DNA of 36,412 nucleotides. Origin: Parachlamydiaceae bacterium (GTDB lineage: Bacteria; Chlamydiota; Chlamydiia; Chlamydiales; Parachlamydiaceae). The stretch lies in the NCBI GenBank assembly GCA_013821265.1, contig JACDHD010000021.1, positions 1 to 36,412 of the forward strand, in the 5' to 3' direction. Below the pieces are notes generated by a model. It saw nothing but the letters and a program-made list of their open reading frames with translations. It did no database searches and had not been told where the DNA came from. Numbering within the stretch: position 1 is the first letter of the stretch; each line of letters starts with the position of its first letter. Shown here piece after piece: positions 26,645 through 34,067 of the stretch. Made by a program: the position numbers and the translations under genes.

Positions 26645-27949
26645 CTAGATAAGGAGACTAGCGGGGTTTTCCAAAAGCTTTTGAAGGGTTTTGATAAACC
26701 GCGCTGCTGCGACTCCATCAATCACGCGATGGTCTACTGATAGTGACACATTCATCACTTGACCAACACTCACGACTCCCTCTTTTACCACAGGCGCCTC
26801 TTGAATGGCACTCACAGCCAAAATCGCGCCTTGGGGTGGATTGATGATCGCTTGAAAATCGGTGATCCCAAACATGCCCAAATTGGACACCGTAAAAGAT
26901 CCCCCTTTATATTCATGCGCTTCTAATTTGCCCTCTTTTGCTCGTTTAGCTAGAGAACGCATTTCCACAGATAGCTCTCCCACATTTTTGTAGTCGGCGT
27001 GACGGATGATCGGAGTGATCAACCCCTCGTTAACACTTACCGCCACAGAGAGATCGATCGTTTTAAAACGAATGATCTTTTGTTCGAGGGAATTAAAGCC
27101 ACTGTTGACTTCAGGATGCTGACGCAACGCCAAGGCACATGCACGCAAAACAAGATCGTTGACAGAGACTTTAACATCACTATTTGCCAGCTGTTCGCGT
27201 GTGGCAACCAGCGCTTTTACATCAATCGCTTGCTGCACATAAAAGTGAGGAATAAAACTCTTGGACTCTTGCAAGCGCTGAGCAATCACTTTTCGCATTG
27301 GTGACAACGTCTCTTCTTCATATGTACCGGGTACGATTTGTGGGGCTTCGCGACGTCCAAATGTCACAAGTCCTGTCGCCTGAGCACGCTCTAAATCATC
27401 ACTCACAATGCGCTCACCAGGACCCGTCCCTTTAACGGTTGATAAATCTAATCCTTTTTCTTTAGCAAGTTTGCGTGCTAGTGGAGATGCCACAATGCGT
27501 GTTTCAGCTAGATCTGAGGGCAAAGCAAATTTGTAGTCGGTCAGTGGAGCTTCAGGTACAAAGCTAGGTTGCTTCAACGTCGCTTCCCCTGCTGATTTTA
27601 CTTCACTCGATTTTTTGGATGCTTCTTTGATGGGATCGACAGCTTCAGCTTTTGCTTTTGGTTGGGCTGGAGTAGACCCCTGAGGCACATACCCTTCAAT
27701 CTTTTCATTTTTATCTTCTGTCAGCACGGCAATCGCTTGATTGACGATCGCACTTTTTCCCTCTGAAATGATAATTTGTCGCAACCAGCCGGAATCGATT
27801 GCACTGTGTTCAACAGTGGCTTTGTCTGTCGCGACATCAAGCAGCAAATCGCCTGCTTTTACCTGTTCTCCAACAGCTTTATGCCATTTCACAATTGTCC
27901 CCTCTTCCATTGTTGGTGAGAGTTTAGGCATAGTGAGTGTAAATGGCAT
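26645..27949 (-). CDS. pdhC: Pyruvate dehydrogenase E2, dihydrolipoamide acetyltransferase
   Basis: E2 transfers the acetyl group from E1-bound intermediate to CoA through its lipoyl arm and forms the core of the complex. The 434-residue protein has one lipoyl domain (1-78) with the modified lysine in the context TDKATVE (Lys43), then an Ala/Pro/Lys-rich linker. The peripheral subunit-binding domain is at about 153-192 (IVASPLARKLAKEKGLDLSTV, GPGERIVSDDLE) and the catalytic domain follows, ending with DHRVIDGVAAARFI containing the HxxxDG active site. It starts 19 bp after pdhB and completes the E1alpha-E1beta-E2 order. No E3 (lpd) gene is in the window. Confidence 0.95.
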   Translation of the reverse strand: MPFTLTMPKLSPTMEEGTIVKWHKAVGEQVKAGDLLLDVATDKATVEHSAIDSGWLRQIIISEGKSAIVNQAIAVLTEDKNEKIEGYVPQGSTPAQPKAKAEAVDPIKEASKKSSEVKSAGEATLKQPSFVPEAPLTDYKFALPSDLAETRIVASPLARKLAKEKGLDLSTVKGTGPGERIVSDDLERAQATGLVTFGRREAPQIVPGTYEEETLSPMRKVIAQRLQESKSFIPHFYVQQAIDVKALVATREQLANSDVKVSVNDLVLRACALALRQHPEVNSGFNSLEQKIIRFKTIDLSVAVSVNEGLITPIIRHADYKNVGELSVEMRSLAKRAKEGKLEAHEYKGGSFTVSNLGMFGITDFQAIINPPQGAILAVSAIQEAPVVKEGVVSVGQVMNVSLSVDHRVIDGVAAARFIKTLQKLLENPASLLI

Positions 27950-27968
27950 AAAAACCTTCGAAAAAAAA

Positions 27969-28961
27969 TTAGTGATTCAAAACTTTGTTCACGCCGGCAA
28001 GAATGCGAGGAATTGTAGGCATCGTTTCGCGTTCCAGCATCTTTGAATAAGGCATTGGGGTTTCGCGCTGACAAATTCTTTCTAGCGGCGCATCGAGGTA
28101 ATCAAAACAGTGTTCCATAATTTGAAATCCTATTTCGGCACAAATTCCAGCGAAGCTGTGGCCCTCTTCTACTAGAAGACAGTGATTTGTTTTGCGAACG
28201 GATGCAGCCACTGTGGCTATATCCAGAGGCTTAATTGTACGCAAGTCGATTAACTCTGCACGAATTCCCTTAGCTGCTAACTCTTTCACAGCTTCGCGAC
28301 ACATGTTGACCATACGGCTGTGTGTCACAATCGTGATAGCGTTTCCTTCAACCACAACTTTAGCTTTGCCAATCGGAACCAAATATTCCTTCACAGGAAT
28401 TTCCATTTTATCGCCATAAGACAATTCCGCTTCCAAAAACAGAACGGGGTTGTTGTTTCGAATGGCAGATTTCAATAGCCCTTTAGCGTCGTAGGCATTA
28501 CTAGGAGCAATAATAATGATTCCAGGCAGATTTCCATATATAGCTTCTACACAATGGGAGTGTTGACTTGAAACCTGTGCGGCGGCACCATTTGGACCGC
28601 GTATGACCATAGGAACGGAAAACCGATTGCCTGACATGTAGTACATTTTCATGGCGTTGGAGATAATTTGATCGGCTGCAACGAAAGAAAAATTAAAGCT
28701 CATCACCTCAACAACAGGTCGCAAACCTGTCATGGCGGCTCCAACCCCCATCCCCACAAATCCAAGTTCAGCTATAGGTGTGTCGACAACGCGTTGTGGA
28801 CCCCATTTTGCCAGCATTCCTTTCGTGACTTTATAGGCGCCATTATACTCTGCAACCTCTTCACCCATGATAAAAACGCGGGAATCGCGTTCCATCTCTT
28901 CATCCAGAGCCTGTCGCAACGCTTCTCGAAATTCTACTACTTGTGTCTCTTCAGACATCAT
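27969..28961 (-). CDS. pdhB: Pyruvate dehydrogenase E1 component, beta subunit
   Basis: With PdhA this forms the thiamine-diphosphate-dependent E1 heterotetramer that decarboxylates pyruvate. The 330-residue length is standard. The family sequence is clear from EFREALRQALDEEMERDSRVFIMGEEVAEYNGAYKVTKGM through DTPIAELGFVGMGVGAAMTGLRPVVE, IRGPNGAAAQVSSQHS and the C-terminal domain (LIDLRTIKPLDIATV). Tandem ATGs at 28961 and 28958 are both possible; an AGGA from the end of pdhA serves as the ribosome-binding site. It lies 5 bp after pdhA. Confidence 0.96.
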   Translation of the reverse strand: MMSEETQVVEFREALRQALDEEMERDSRVFIMGEEVAEYNGAYKVTKGMLAKWGPQRVVDTPIAELGFVGMGVGAAMTGLRPVVEVMSFNFSFVAADQIISNAMKMYYMSGNRFSVPMVIRGPNGAAAQVSSQHSHCVEAIYGNLPGIIIIAPSNAYDAKGLLKSAIRNNNPVLFLEAELSYGDKMEIPVKEYLVPIGKAKVVVEGNAITIVTHSRMVNMCREAVKELAAKGIRAELIDLRTIKPLDIATVAASVRKTNHCLLVEEGHSFAGICAEIGFQIMEHCFDYLDAPLERICQRETPMPYSKMLERETMPTIPRILAGVNKVLNH

Positions 28962-28966
28962 TCATC

Positions 28967-30004
28967 CTATGGGGCAAAAACGTCTTGTTCTAATTCGATG
29001 GGGTCAGGCCAAGGACTCTGTTCCGCATATTCCATGGCCGCTAACACTAGCTCGCGTTCTTGTTTGTCGATTTGATTATATGTCTCTTCATCCAGCATTT
29101 TCGCTTCTATTAACTCGTTCCGCAAAATCAAAATCGGATCGCGCTCCATATATGTTTTGAGCTGCTCTTTGGAACGATAGAGTGCCGGATCGGAGATCGA
29201 ATGTCCCTTAAAACGTTCTGTGACCACTTCGACGAGTACTGGACGACCAGTTTCAAGCACTTCACGGTGCACCTGTTCAAAGCCTGCATAGCAGTGAAAG
29301 AAATCGAGCCCATCGAATGTATACCCCTTCATGCGGTAACTAGGAGCGATCTCTTCTGCTAATTTTTCAACGCAAACAGCTCGGCTAACATGCGTTCCCA
29401 TCCCCCACTGATTGTTCTCAATGACGTAGATGCAAGGAAGATTCCAAAGCGATGCGATATTTAATGATTCATGAAAGGCACCCTGAGCAACAGCACCATC
29501 GCCTAAAAAGCAGATGGCCACCTCATCCTTTTTTCCCTGATACTTGATCGAAAAGGCAGCCCCAGTCGCAATGGGCACCTGACCCGCCACGATGCCAAAT
29601 CCACCCAACAAGCGCTCGGTATAAAAGTGCATAGAGCCACCTCGCCCTTTAGCATTGCCTGTGGCGCGTCCATACAACTCTGCCATCAATTCGTTCGGTG
29701 TTGCACCTAGCAACAGTGCAAGCGCATGGCAACGGTATGATGTGACAAACCAGTTATTTGGTCCCAAGACTTGGTAAATAGAGGTTTGAATCGCTTCCTG
29801 ACCGACGTAGGAGTGAAAAAAGCCGCCAACCTTTCCTTGTAGATAAGCCGATTCTGCACGCACTTCAAAATTACGAATTGACAACATACGTCGCAGATTT
29901 TCTAAAAGCGTCGTTTTGCCTAGCTGCGCAATGAGCTTCTTGCGGTCAACAGAAATAAAATCGCGTTTGACGTGTTGTCGTAAAGGAGGAACTGTGCTGG
30001 ACAT
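28967..30004 (-). CDS. pdhA: Pyruvate dehydrogenase E1 component, alpha subunit
   Basis: This subunit binds thiamine diphosphate and carries out pyruvate decarboxylation with PdhB. The 345-residue protein contains the ThDP motif GDGAVAQGAFHESLNIASLWNLPCIYVIENNQWGMGT (GDG followed by NN), the RGGSMHFY element and the phosphorylation-loop region YRMKGYTFDG and GHSISDPALYRSKEE-type sequence. The symporter gene ends 29 bp upstream, and an AAGG precedes the ATG, so the symporter and pdhA-pdhB-pdhC may be co-transcribed. Confidence 0.96.
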   Translation of the reverse strand: MSSTVPPLRQHVKRDFISVDRKKLIAQLGKTTLLENLRRMLSIRNFEVRAESAYLQGKVGGFFHSYVGQEAIQTSIYQVLGPNNWFVTSYRCHALALLLGATPNELMAELYGRATGNAKGRGGSMHFYTERLLGGFGIVAGQVPIATGAAFSIKYQGKKDEVAICFLGDGAVAQGAFHESLNIASLWNLPCIYVIENNQWGMGTHVSRAVCVEKLAEEIAPSYRMKGYTFDGLDFFHCYAGFEQVHREVLETGRPVLVEVVTERFKGHSISDPALYRSKEQLKTYMERDPILILRNELIEAKMLDEETYNQIDKQERELVLAAMEYAEQSPWPDPIELEQDVFAP

Positions 30005-30012
30005 GAATACCT

Positions 30013-30052
30013 TATTAGGAGTTCGAAGCTAAATTAGGAGTTCGACGCTAAA
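30013..30052. repeat. Tandem duplication at the symporter stop codon
   Basis: On the minus strand TTTAGCGTCGAACTCCTAA, which encodes the last residues LASNS plus the stop, is followed at once by TTTAGCTTCGAACTCCTAA, an identical copy except for one base. The second copy lies in the spacer before pdhA. Confidence 0.85.
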
Positions 30053-31266
30053 CAAACCTGTTCTGCTTGCTGTTCTAATTGTACTTCGCGGTCTACAACA
30101 GCCACGACGCAAGAGTCGGACCACACATTGACCACTGTTTCCAGCATATCAATTAACGCATAAAAAGGTAAAATAATTCCTAATAGATTCAAAGGAACAT
30201 TCATTGCTGCCAAGAAAGCTCCCGACAGGAAGAAACAGCCCATGGGGACTCCGGCATTGCCCACAGCGGCTACGGTCGCAACAAAGATCCACATCACCAT
30301 TTCTGGTAAGCTAAAGGTCATTCCATTACTCATCGAGACAAACAACACTGTAATGTAAATGAACGCCGCACACCCATTCATATTGATGGTGGTGCACAGT
30401 GGAAATGTAAAGCCTGCTAGCTTTTTAGAAATGCCCAAACGCTCTTCAGCACAGCGCATCGCTAAAGGGAGTGTCGCGCTTGAAGATTTGCTGAAAAAGG
30501 CCAAAGATAATGCAGGAAACATTCCTTTCGCTAATCGAATGGGGGATAACCCTTTTGCCTTTACGAAAATGGGTAACACAACTAAGGCTTGGATAAGATT
30601 TGCCAACACAACGCAAAGAAGATAGAGAGCTAAACTTTTTACATTCAATCCCTCGCGCATGTCGCGAATAAAGAGCGCAATAAAGCTCCAAATTGCAAAT
30701 GGAATAAGCAGCACGATCCAACTAGTTACCTTCATAATCATGGCATACAGACTAGAAAAGAGGGAGTGAAGAACGGTGCGATTGTGCTCTGGCAACGCTA
30801 GAGTCGCCAAGCTAAATAATAGCGCCAAAACGAGAGCTCCAATAACGTGACTCTCGCTAAACGGGTGGACAACGTTTGAAGGGATCGCTTGCATTAAGTA
30901 GGTAAGGTAGCCTTTATCAGAACCTATAGGAGCTAAAGTTTCCTGAGTGATCACATTCGCTTTTACAGGATCAATCGTCACAAAAAGGATGAACGCAAGT
31001 GTTGCAGCAATAACAGTGGTTAATAGAGTAAATTTCATTACTCTTTTGCCCAGATTTTTAAATTCATGGATATTGTCCATACCGGAAACGGTAGAGACAA
31101 TCGATAGGAATATGATAGGTACGCTGACCAGTTTTAGGAGATTCATAAAGATATCTGAAACGGCCGATGCCACACTGTTTAGTGTAGGATCGTTCAGATA
31201 ACCCGTCAGGAGAGCTAACATTACAGCTAAGCTCATTGCAAAAGTAGAGTTCCAGTAACGTGTCAT
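30034..31266 (-). CDS. Dicarboxylate/amino acid:cation symporter (DAACS, GltP/GltT-like)
   Basis: This 410-residue secondary transporter of the inner membrane belongs to the family that imports amino acids or dicarboxylates with Na+ or H+. Family landmarks are HP1 with SSSATLP (261-267), TM7 CTTINMNGCA (291-300), HP2 AAVGNAGVP (333-341) and TM8 LIDMLETVVNVWSD (371-384). Two positions are unusual by comparison with archaeal GltPh: the TM7 Asp of NMDG is Asn (297), and the TM8 Arg that binds the substrate side-chain carboxylate (GltPh Arg397) is Glu (376). A substrate other than glutamate or aspartate is therefore likely. The start codon sits in the loop of an 18-bp inverted repeat. Confidence 0.9.
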   Translation of the reverse strand: MTRYWNSTFAMSLAVMLALLTGYLNDPTLNSVASAVSDIFMNLLKLVSVPIIFLSIVSTVSGMDNIHEFKNLGKRVMKFTLLTTVIAATLAFILFVTIDPVKANVITQETLAPIGSDKGYLTYLMQAIPSNVVHPFSESHVIGALVLALLFSLATLALPEHNRTVLHSLFSSLYAMIMKVTSWIVLLIPFAIWSFIALFIRDMREGLNVKSLALYLLCVVLANLIQALVVLPIFVKAKGLSPIRLAKGMFPALSLAFFSKSSSATLPLAMRCAEERLGISKKLAGFTFPLCTTINMNGCAAFIYITVLFVSMSNGMTFSLPEMVMWIFVATVAAVGNAGVPMGCFFLSGAFLAAMNVPLNLLGIILPFYALIDMLETVVNVWSDSCVVAVVDREVQLEQQAEQVCLASNS

Positions 31267-31309
31267 TATGCCTCTTTATCCCTTTTTTTAAAGCAATGAG
31301 CTTAGCTGT
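31223..31309 (-). promoter_or_regulatory. Inverted repeat enclosing the symporter translation start
   Basis: ACAGCTAAGCTCATTGC occurs at 31223-31239 (codons 10-15 of the gene) and its exact complement at 31293-31309 in the leader, with one further pairing base. In the mRNA this would make a stem of 17-18 bp whose 53-nt loop holds the AGAGG ribosome-binding site and the ATG at 31266. It may be a translational control element or a partial inverted duplication. Confidence 0.5.
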
Positions 31310-31341
31310 AGGAGCGCTAGCTTGTCAAGTCGAATCGAATC

Positions 31342-31596
31342 CTAGTACGAGCGATAATCTCGAAATGCAATGAAGTTCTCGTTCACTAGTTTGCCAAAAG
31401 TTATTGACGACATTGCAACTGCAAATCCAATTGCAAAGAATCCAAAACTTGTCCCCGCAGAGGCAATCGCTAAACTGCTAAACATTGCAGCTAACGCAAG
31501 TAAAGTAATAACAGTTGTAACAGCAAGAACTCTTTGTTTTGGTGTTGAAAAGCAACTGTAGTAACATTGATTTAAACTTTCTCCAATTCGTGTCAT
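31342..31596 (-). CDS. Small two-helix membrane protein
   Basis: This 84-residue protein starts at ATG 31596 after AGAGG. A polar N-terminus of about 22 residues is followed by two hydrophobic helices (about 24-45 and 50-68) and a short charged tail. It aligns with its upstream neighbour over TPKQR...ALAAMFSS-A-A--GTSFGFF--GFA--M, so the two are tandem paralogues. The paired helices with a short Gly-rich turn resemble small Inc proteins, but a house-keeping membrane role is equally possible. I do not recognise a named family. Confidence 0.65.
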   Translation of the reverse strand: MTRIGESLNQCYYSCFSTPKQRVLAVTTVITLLALAAMFSSLAIASAGTSFGFFAIGFAVAMSSITFGKLVNENFIAFRDYRSY

Positions 31597-31628
31597 AAAT
31601 CAACCTCTTAAAACTAATGTTAATTAAA

Positions 31629-31895
31629 TTAAAGCCCAAAACTATTTCTAAACAACATGTTTGGATCAGCGCCATTAACAGCTGCCATACCAATTGCTGC
31701 AAATGAAACAAACATCAAGGGAAAACCAATACCCGTCAAACCAGTTGCAAGAAGAACGATACTTGCAACAAAAGCAATGACAGCGACAGCAAGTAAAGTA
31801 ATTGTAGTTTTTTGCTGTGGTGTTAAGTTTTGTATTACTTCGCTTAGTCTAGGTCTAGGTGCATAATATTGATATCCACTAATTTCATTAACCAT
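31629..31895 (-). CDS. Small two-helix membrane protein, paralogue of the next gene
   Basis: This 88-residue protein starts at ATG 31895, which has GGAGGG at ideal spacing. An ATG four codons upstream would have to use that ribosome-binding site as codons, so the shorter form is preferred. A Tyr/Pro-rich N-terminus (ISGYQYYAPRPRLSEVIQNL) precedes TPQQK and two hydrophobic helices, followed by a short tail. The motif TPxQ[KR] and the GxxxGF spacing match the downstream paralogue 33 bp away. Both are probably co-transcribed. Possibly Inc-like. Confidence 0.68.
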   Translation of the reverse strand: MVNEISGYQYYAPRPRLSEVIQNLTPQQKTTITLLAVAVIAFVASIVLLATGLTGIGFPLMFVSFAAIGMAAVNGADPNMLFRNSFGL

Positions 31896-32026
31896 AAAAC
31901 CCTCCAATTAAAAATAAGTTATATATTAATTATAATAAACAATTAATTTTAATTCAAGTTTTATTTTAAATTTATTTATTGATGGTAAATAGTTGTTTAT
32001 GAACGATAATGGACGATAATAGACGG

Positions 32027-32354
32027 ATTGAGACAATTGCATAAGTCCTAATTGTAACAACAGTATGACATTAGGGACAGAGAATACAGTTTTTGTCCCT
32101 AATGTCTCCAAAGTCTCTACAGTCCCTATTCCATCTCCAGTAGCTAGCGGTACGTTAGCTTGTGGGCCTCTCTTTGCGCCTTTGCGTCTTTGCGTTAAAA
32201 AAAAATTTCAGAAAAGGTAATACCTACTCAAAACAAACCACCACTTAAAAACAATATTTCAACGCAAAGACGCAAAGGCGCAAAGAGAGGATCAATTCGG
32301 TACCTTACAACAAACTAGTATTTCGTAGCTCCGGACTTTTGCAATTGTCTCGGT
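32027..32354. mobile_element. ~330-bp nested palindromic element with ATTGCATAAGTCC ends
   Basis: Left end GATTGAGACAATTGCATAAG (32027 onward) and right end GGACTTTTGCAATTGTCTC (32333-32351) are inverted repeats of the type seen at 14.4 and 26.2 kb. Inside are a 13-bp hairpin (GACATTAGGGACA, 32067-32079, against 32094-32106) and a perfect 30-bp inverted repeat (32167-32196 against 32261-32290) made of CTTTGCG-type units. No coding sequence is present. With the arrays downstream it accounts for the 646-bp gap. Confidence 0.75.
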
Positions 32355-32430
32355 TGGACATGGAATGATTGGACGAATTGGACCATATTGGACCATATTG
32401 GACAAACTTGGACAAGAAAGGACAGAGCTA
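32353..32430. repeat. Degenerate TTGGAC array
   Basis: Copies of TTGGAC recur about every 10-12 bp (TTGGACATGG, ATTGGACGAA, TTGGACCATA twice, TTGGACAAAC, TTGGACAAGA), just outside the right end of the 32-kb element. Shorter TTGGAC clusters also lie beside the ends at 14.74, 23.43 and 26.20 kb. Confidence 0.75.
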
Positions 32431-32484
32431 GAATTTTGTGAATTTGGAATAAAAAAGTAGACTTGTTATTTAAAACAGTAAAAA

Positions 32485-32556
32485 TTTTCGTCATTTTCGT
32501 CATTTTCGTCATTTTCGTCCTTTTCGTCATTTTCGTCCTTTTCGTCCTTTTCGTCA
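32485..32556. repeat. Eight tandem 9-bp repeats TTTTCGTC(A/C)
   Basis: There are eight uninterrupted copies of TTTTCGTCA or TTTTCGTCC (72 bp). The last copy contains the TGA stop codon of the BTB-LRR gene on the minus strand, so the array begins the 3' untranslated region. A short open frame through it (Lys-Met-Thr repeats) is an artefact. Confidence 0.9.
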
Positions 32557-34065
32557 AAAAATAACGTTTAACCGCGGACGCATCTTCTGTAACTGCTCCA
32601 TAAAAGTCGGCGAAACACGACAGCGCGTAATGATCAATGTCTGCAACTGACTGGCTTGTCGCACAAAACTCAACAACCCCTTCTCAGAAATTTCAGGACA
32701 GCGTGTTAAATCAAGATATTGCAACTGCCGGCATCGGGTGACAATTTCCAATAAAAGACCGTCAGACAAATGACAACGCGCAGCATTTAAAACCATTAAT
32801 TGACTCAAGGAATGTGCTAACTCAAAAAAAGCCTTATTTGTAAGATGTTTACACTCTGCAAGACTGAGTTGCATGAGCTGAGGGACTGCTTTCACAATCA
32901 AGGAAAACTCCTCATCGTGAATCTGTCTACATCGCGAAATATCCAAAGCAATCAACTGCGGTAAATTTTGAAGCTCCCCCCAGGCAGCATAGGTCAACTG
33001 CATATTTCCGCTCAAATTGAGCTTTTTAATGCCCGTACACTTTGCTATTAGCGTCTTTAATATCGCATCTGTAAGCCAGGGACTTTGCGAGACATCTAAT
33101 TCTAAAATGGTCGAAGGAACATCTTGAAGAGCTTCTCGTGATAGTTGGGAATGACTGATATCTAACGAAATGAGCTGCGGACAATTTCTTACCACTATCC
33201 TGAATTCAGGCCGTTCCGCCAACGTACCTCCACAAATCAAATGCGTCACCCAAAACTGCAGCTTTGTAAATAGATCCAATGTGACATCGCGAAACTCTAC
33301 AAACTCAAAAGCAAGAGGGGTGACTCCTTTCGATTTCACGCTCTCAGATAACTCCAAAACGGATTCAATTTTTGCTCCCCAACGCGCCTCATTGATAATC
33401 GCACAACTGACTTGTTTCAATATATTCCACGATTTTTTGTGAGCCAAGATTAGCGTTTCTACCGCCGTGTCCTTATTGACGTATCGTTTTAAGGTCTCTT
33501 GACACGCCTCCATCAGATGCAAAAACTGTAAATCTGTCGCATGCTGTAGGAGCTCAAAAAGCTCCTGTCGTCCCAGCTTCCACGCTTCTGCCACGTTGCC
33601 AGTAGTGACACATTCAATCAGCAAAGGCAAAAACATTGGAGGCATTTTCTTTAAGATAACTGTCGTCTGATTCTTATCGCGCTCGGCACGCAAAAGATCG
33701 TGAAACACTTCACTGCTAGCAATGAACAAAAGACTATTAACTGCTATGCGATTTCCAGAAGCCTCTACAGAAATGTCTAACGGGATTACAGATCGCAATG
33801 CTGAATAATGATGCTGCAAAATTTGGGCTATGAATTGAATAGAATCGTTCCACAATCGATCCTGAAACGCCTCTTCGGTCATCCATTCCAGCGCAGCACG
33901 CATGAAGATAGAATGTGTGTCACTCCATGTTTCATCATCACACGCATATTCGAAAAAGAGGATAAGTGTATTGGGTTGTTGCACTAGCTGATCAAAGAGC
34001 TGCTGATCATCTTCAATTTGACTATACGATGAAAACTCTGAAGGAAGAAGCGCTGGTAACTGCAT
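32554..34065 (-). CDS. BTB-like and leucine-rich-repeat protein, candidate ubiquitin-ligase effector
   Basis: In this 503-residue protein, residues about 95-196 have the BTB/POZ pattern: VNSLLFIASSEVFHDLLRAE, then VILKKMPPMFLPLLIECVTTG, then ELFELLQHATDLQFLHLMEACQETL. A helical linker follows. Residues about 291-500 are around eight leucine-rich repeats of the Cys-containing F-box/AMN1 type (LKKLNLSGNMQLT, LIALDISRCRQIHDEEF, LQYLDLTRCPEISEKGL). In eukaryotes BTB domains recruit substrates to Cullin-3 ubiquitin ligases, and such domain combinations are reported as expanded in amoeba-associated chlamydiae. A secreted host-directed effector is the natural inference. No classical signal peptide is seen. 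It is two bases downstream of the 276-residue gene. Confidence 0.75.
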   Translation of the reverse strand: MQLPALLPSEFSSYSQIEDDQQLFDQLVQQPNTLILFFEYACDDETWSDTHSIFMRAALEWMTEEAFQDRLWNDSIQFIAQILQHHYSALRSVIPLDISVEASGNRIAVNSLLFIASSEVFHDLLRAERDKNQTTVILKKMPPMFLPLLIECVTTGNVAEAWKLGRQELFELLQHATDLQFLHLMEACQETLKRYVNKDTAVETLILAHKKSWNILKQVSCAIINEARWGAKIESVLELSESVKSKGVTPLAFEFVEFRDVTLDLFTKLQFWVTHLICGGTLAERPEFRIVVRNCPQLISLDISHSQLSREALQDVPSTILELDVSQSPWLTDAILKTLIAKCTGIKKLNLSGNMQLTYAAWGELQNLPQLIALDISRCRQIHDEEFSLIVKAVPQLMQLSLAECKHLTNKAFFELAHSLSQLMVLNAARCHLSDGLLLEIVTRCRQLQYLDLTRCPEISEKGLLSFVRQASQLQTLIITRCRVSPTFMEQLQKMRPRLNVIF

Positions 34066-34067
34066 GG

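Noticed and set aside
32485-32556. Possible CRISPR array
   Set aside because: The repeats are contiguous 9-mers with no spacers and no cas genes.
32315-32557. 80-codon frame beginning with repeated Met-Thr-Lys
   Set aside because: Its N-terminus is the 9-bp tandem array and the rest is TTGGAC repeats.
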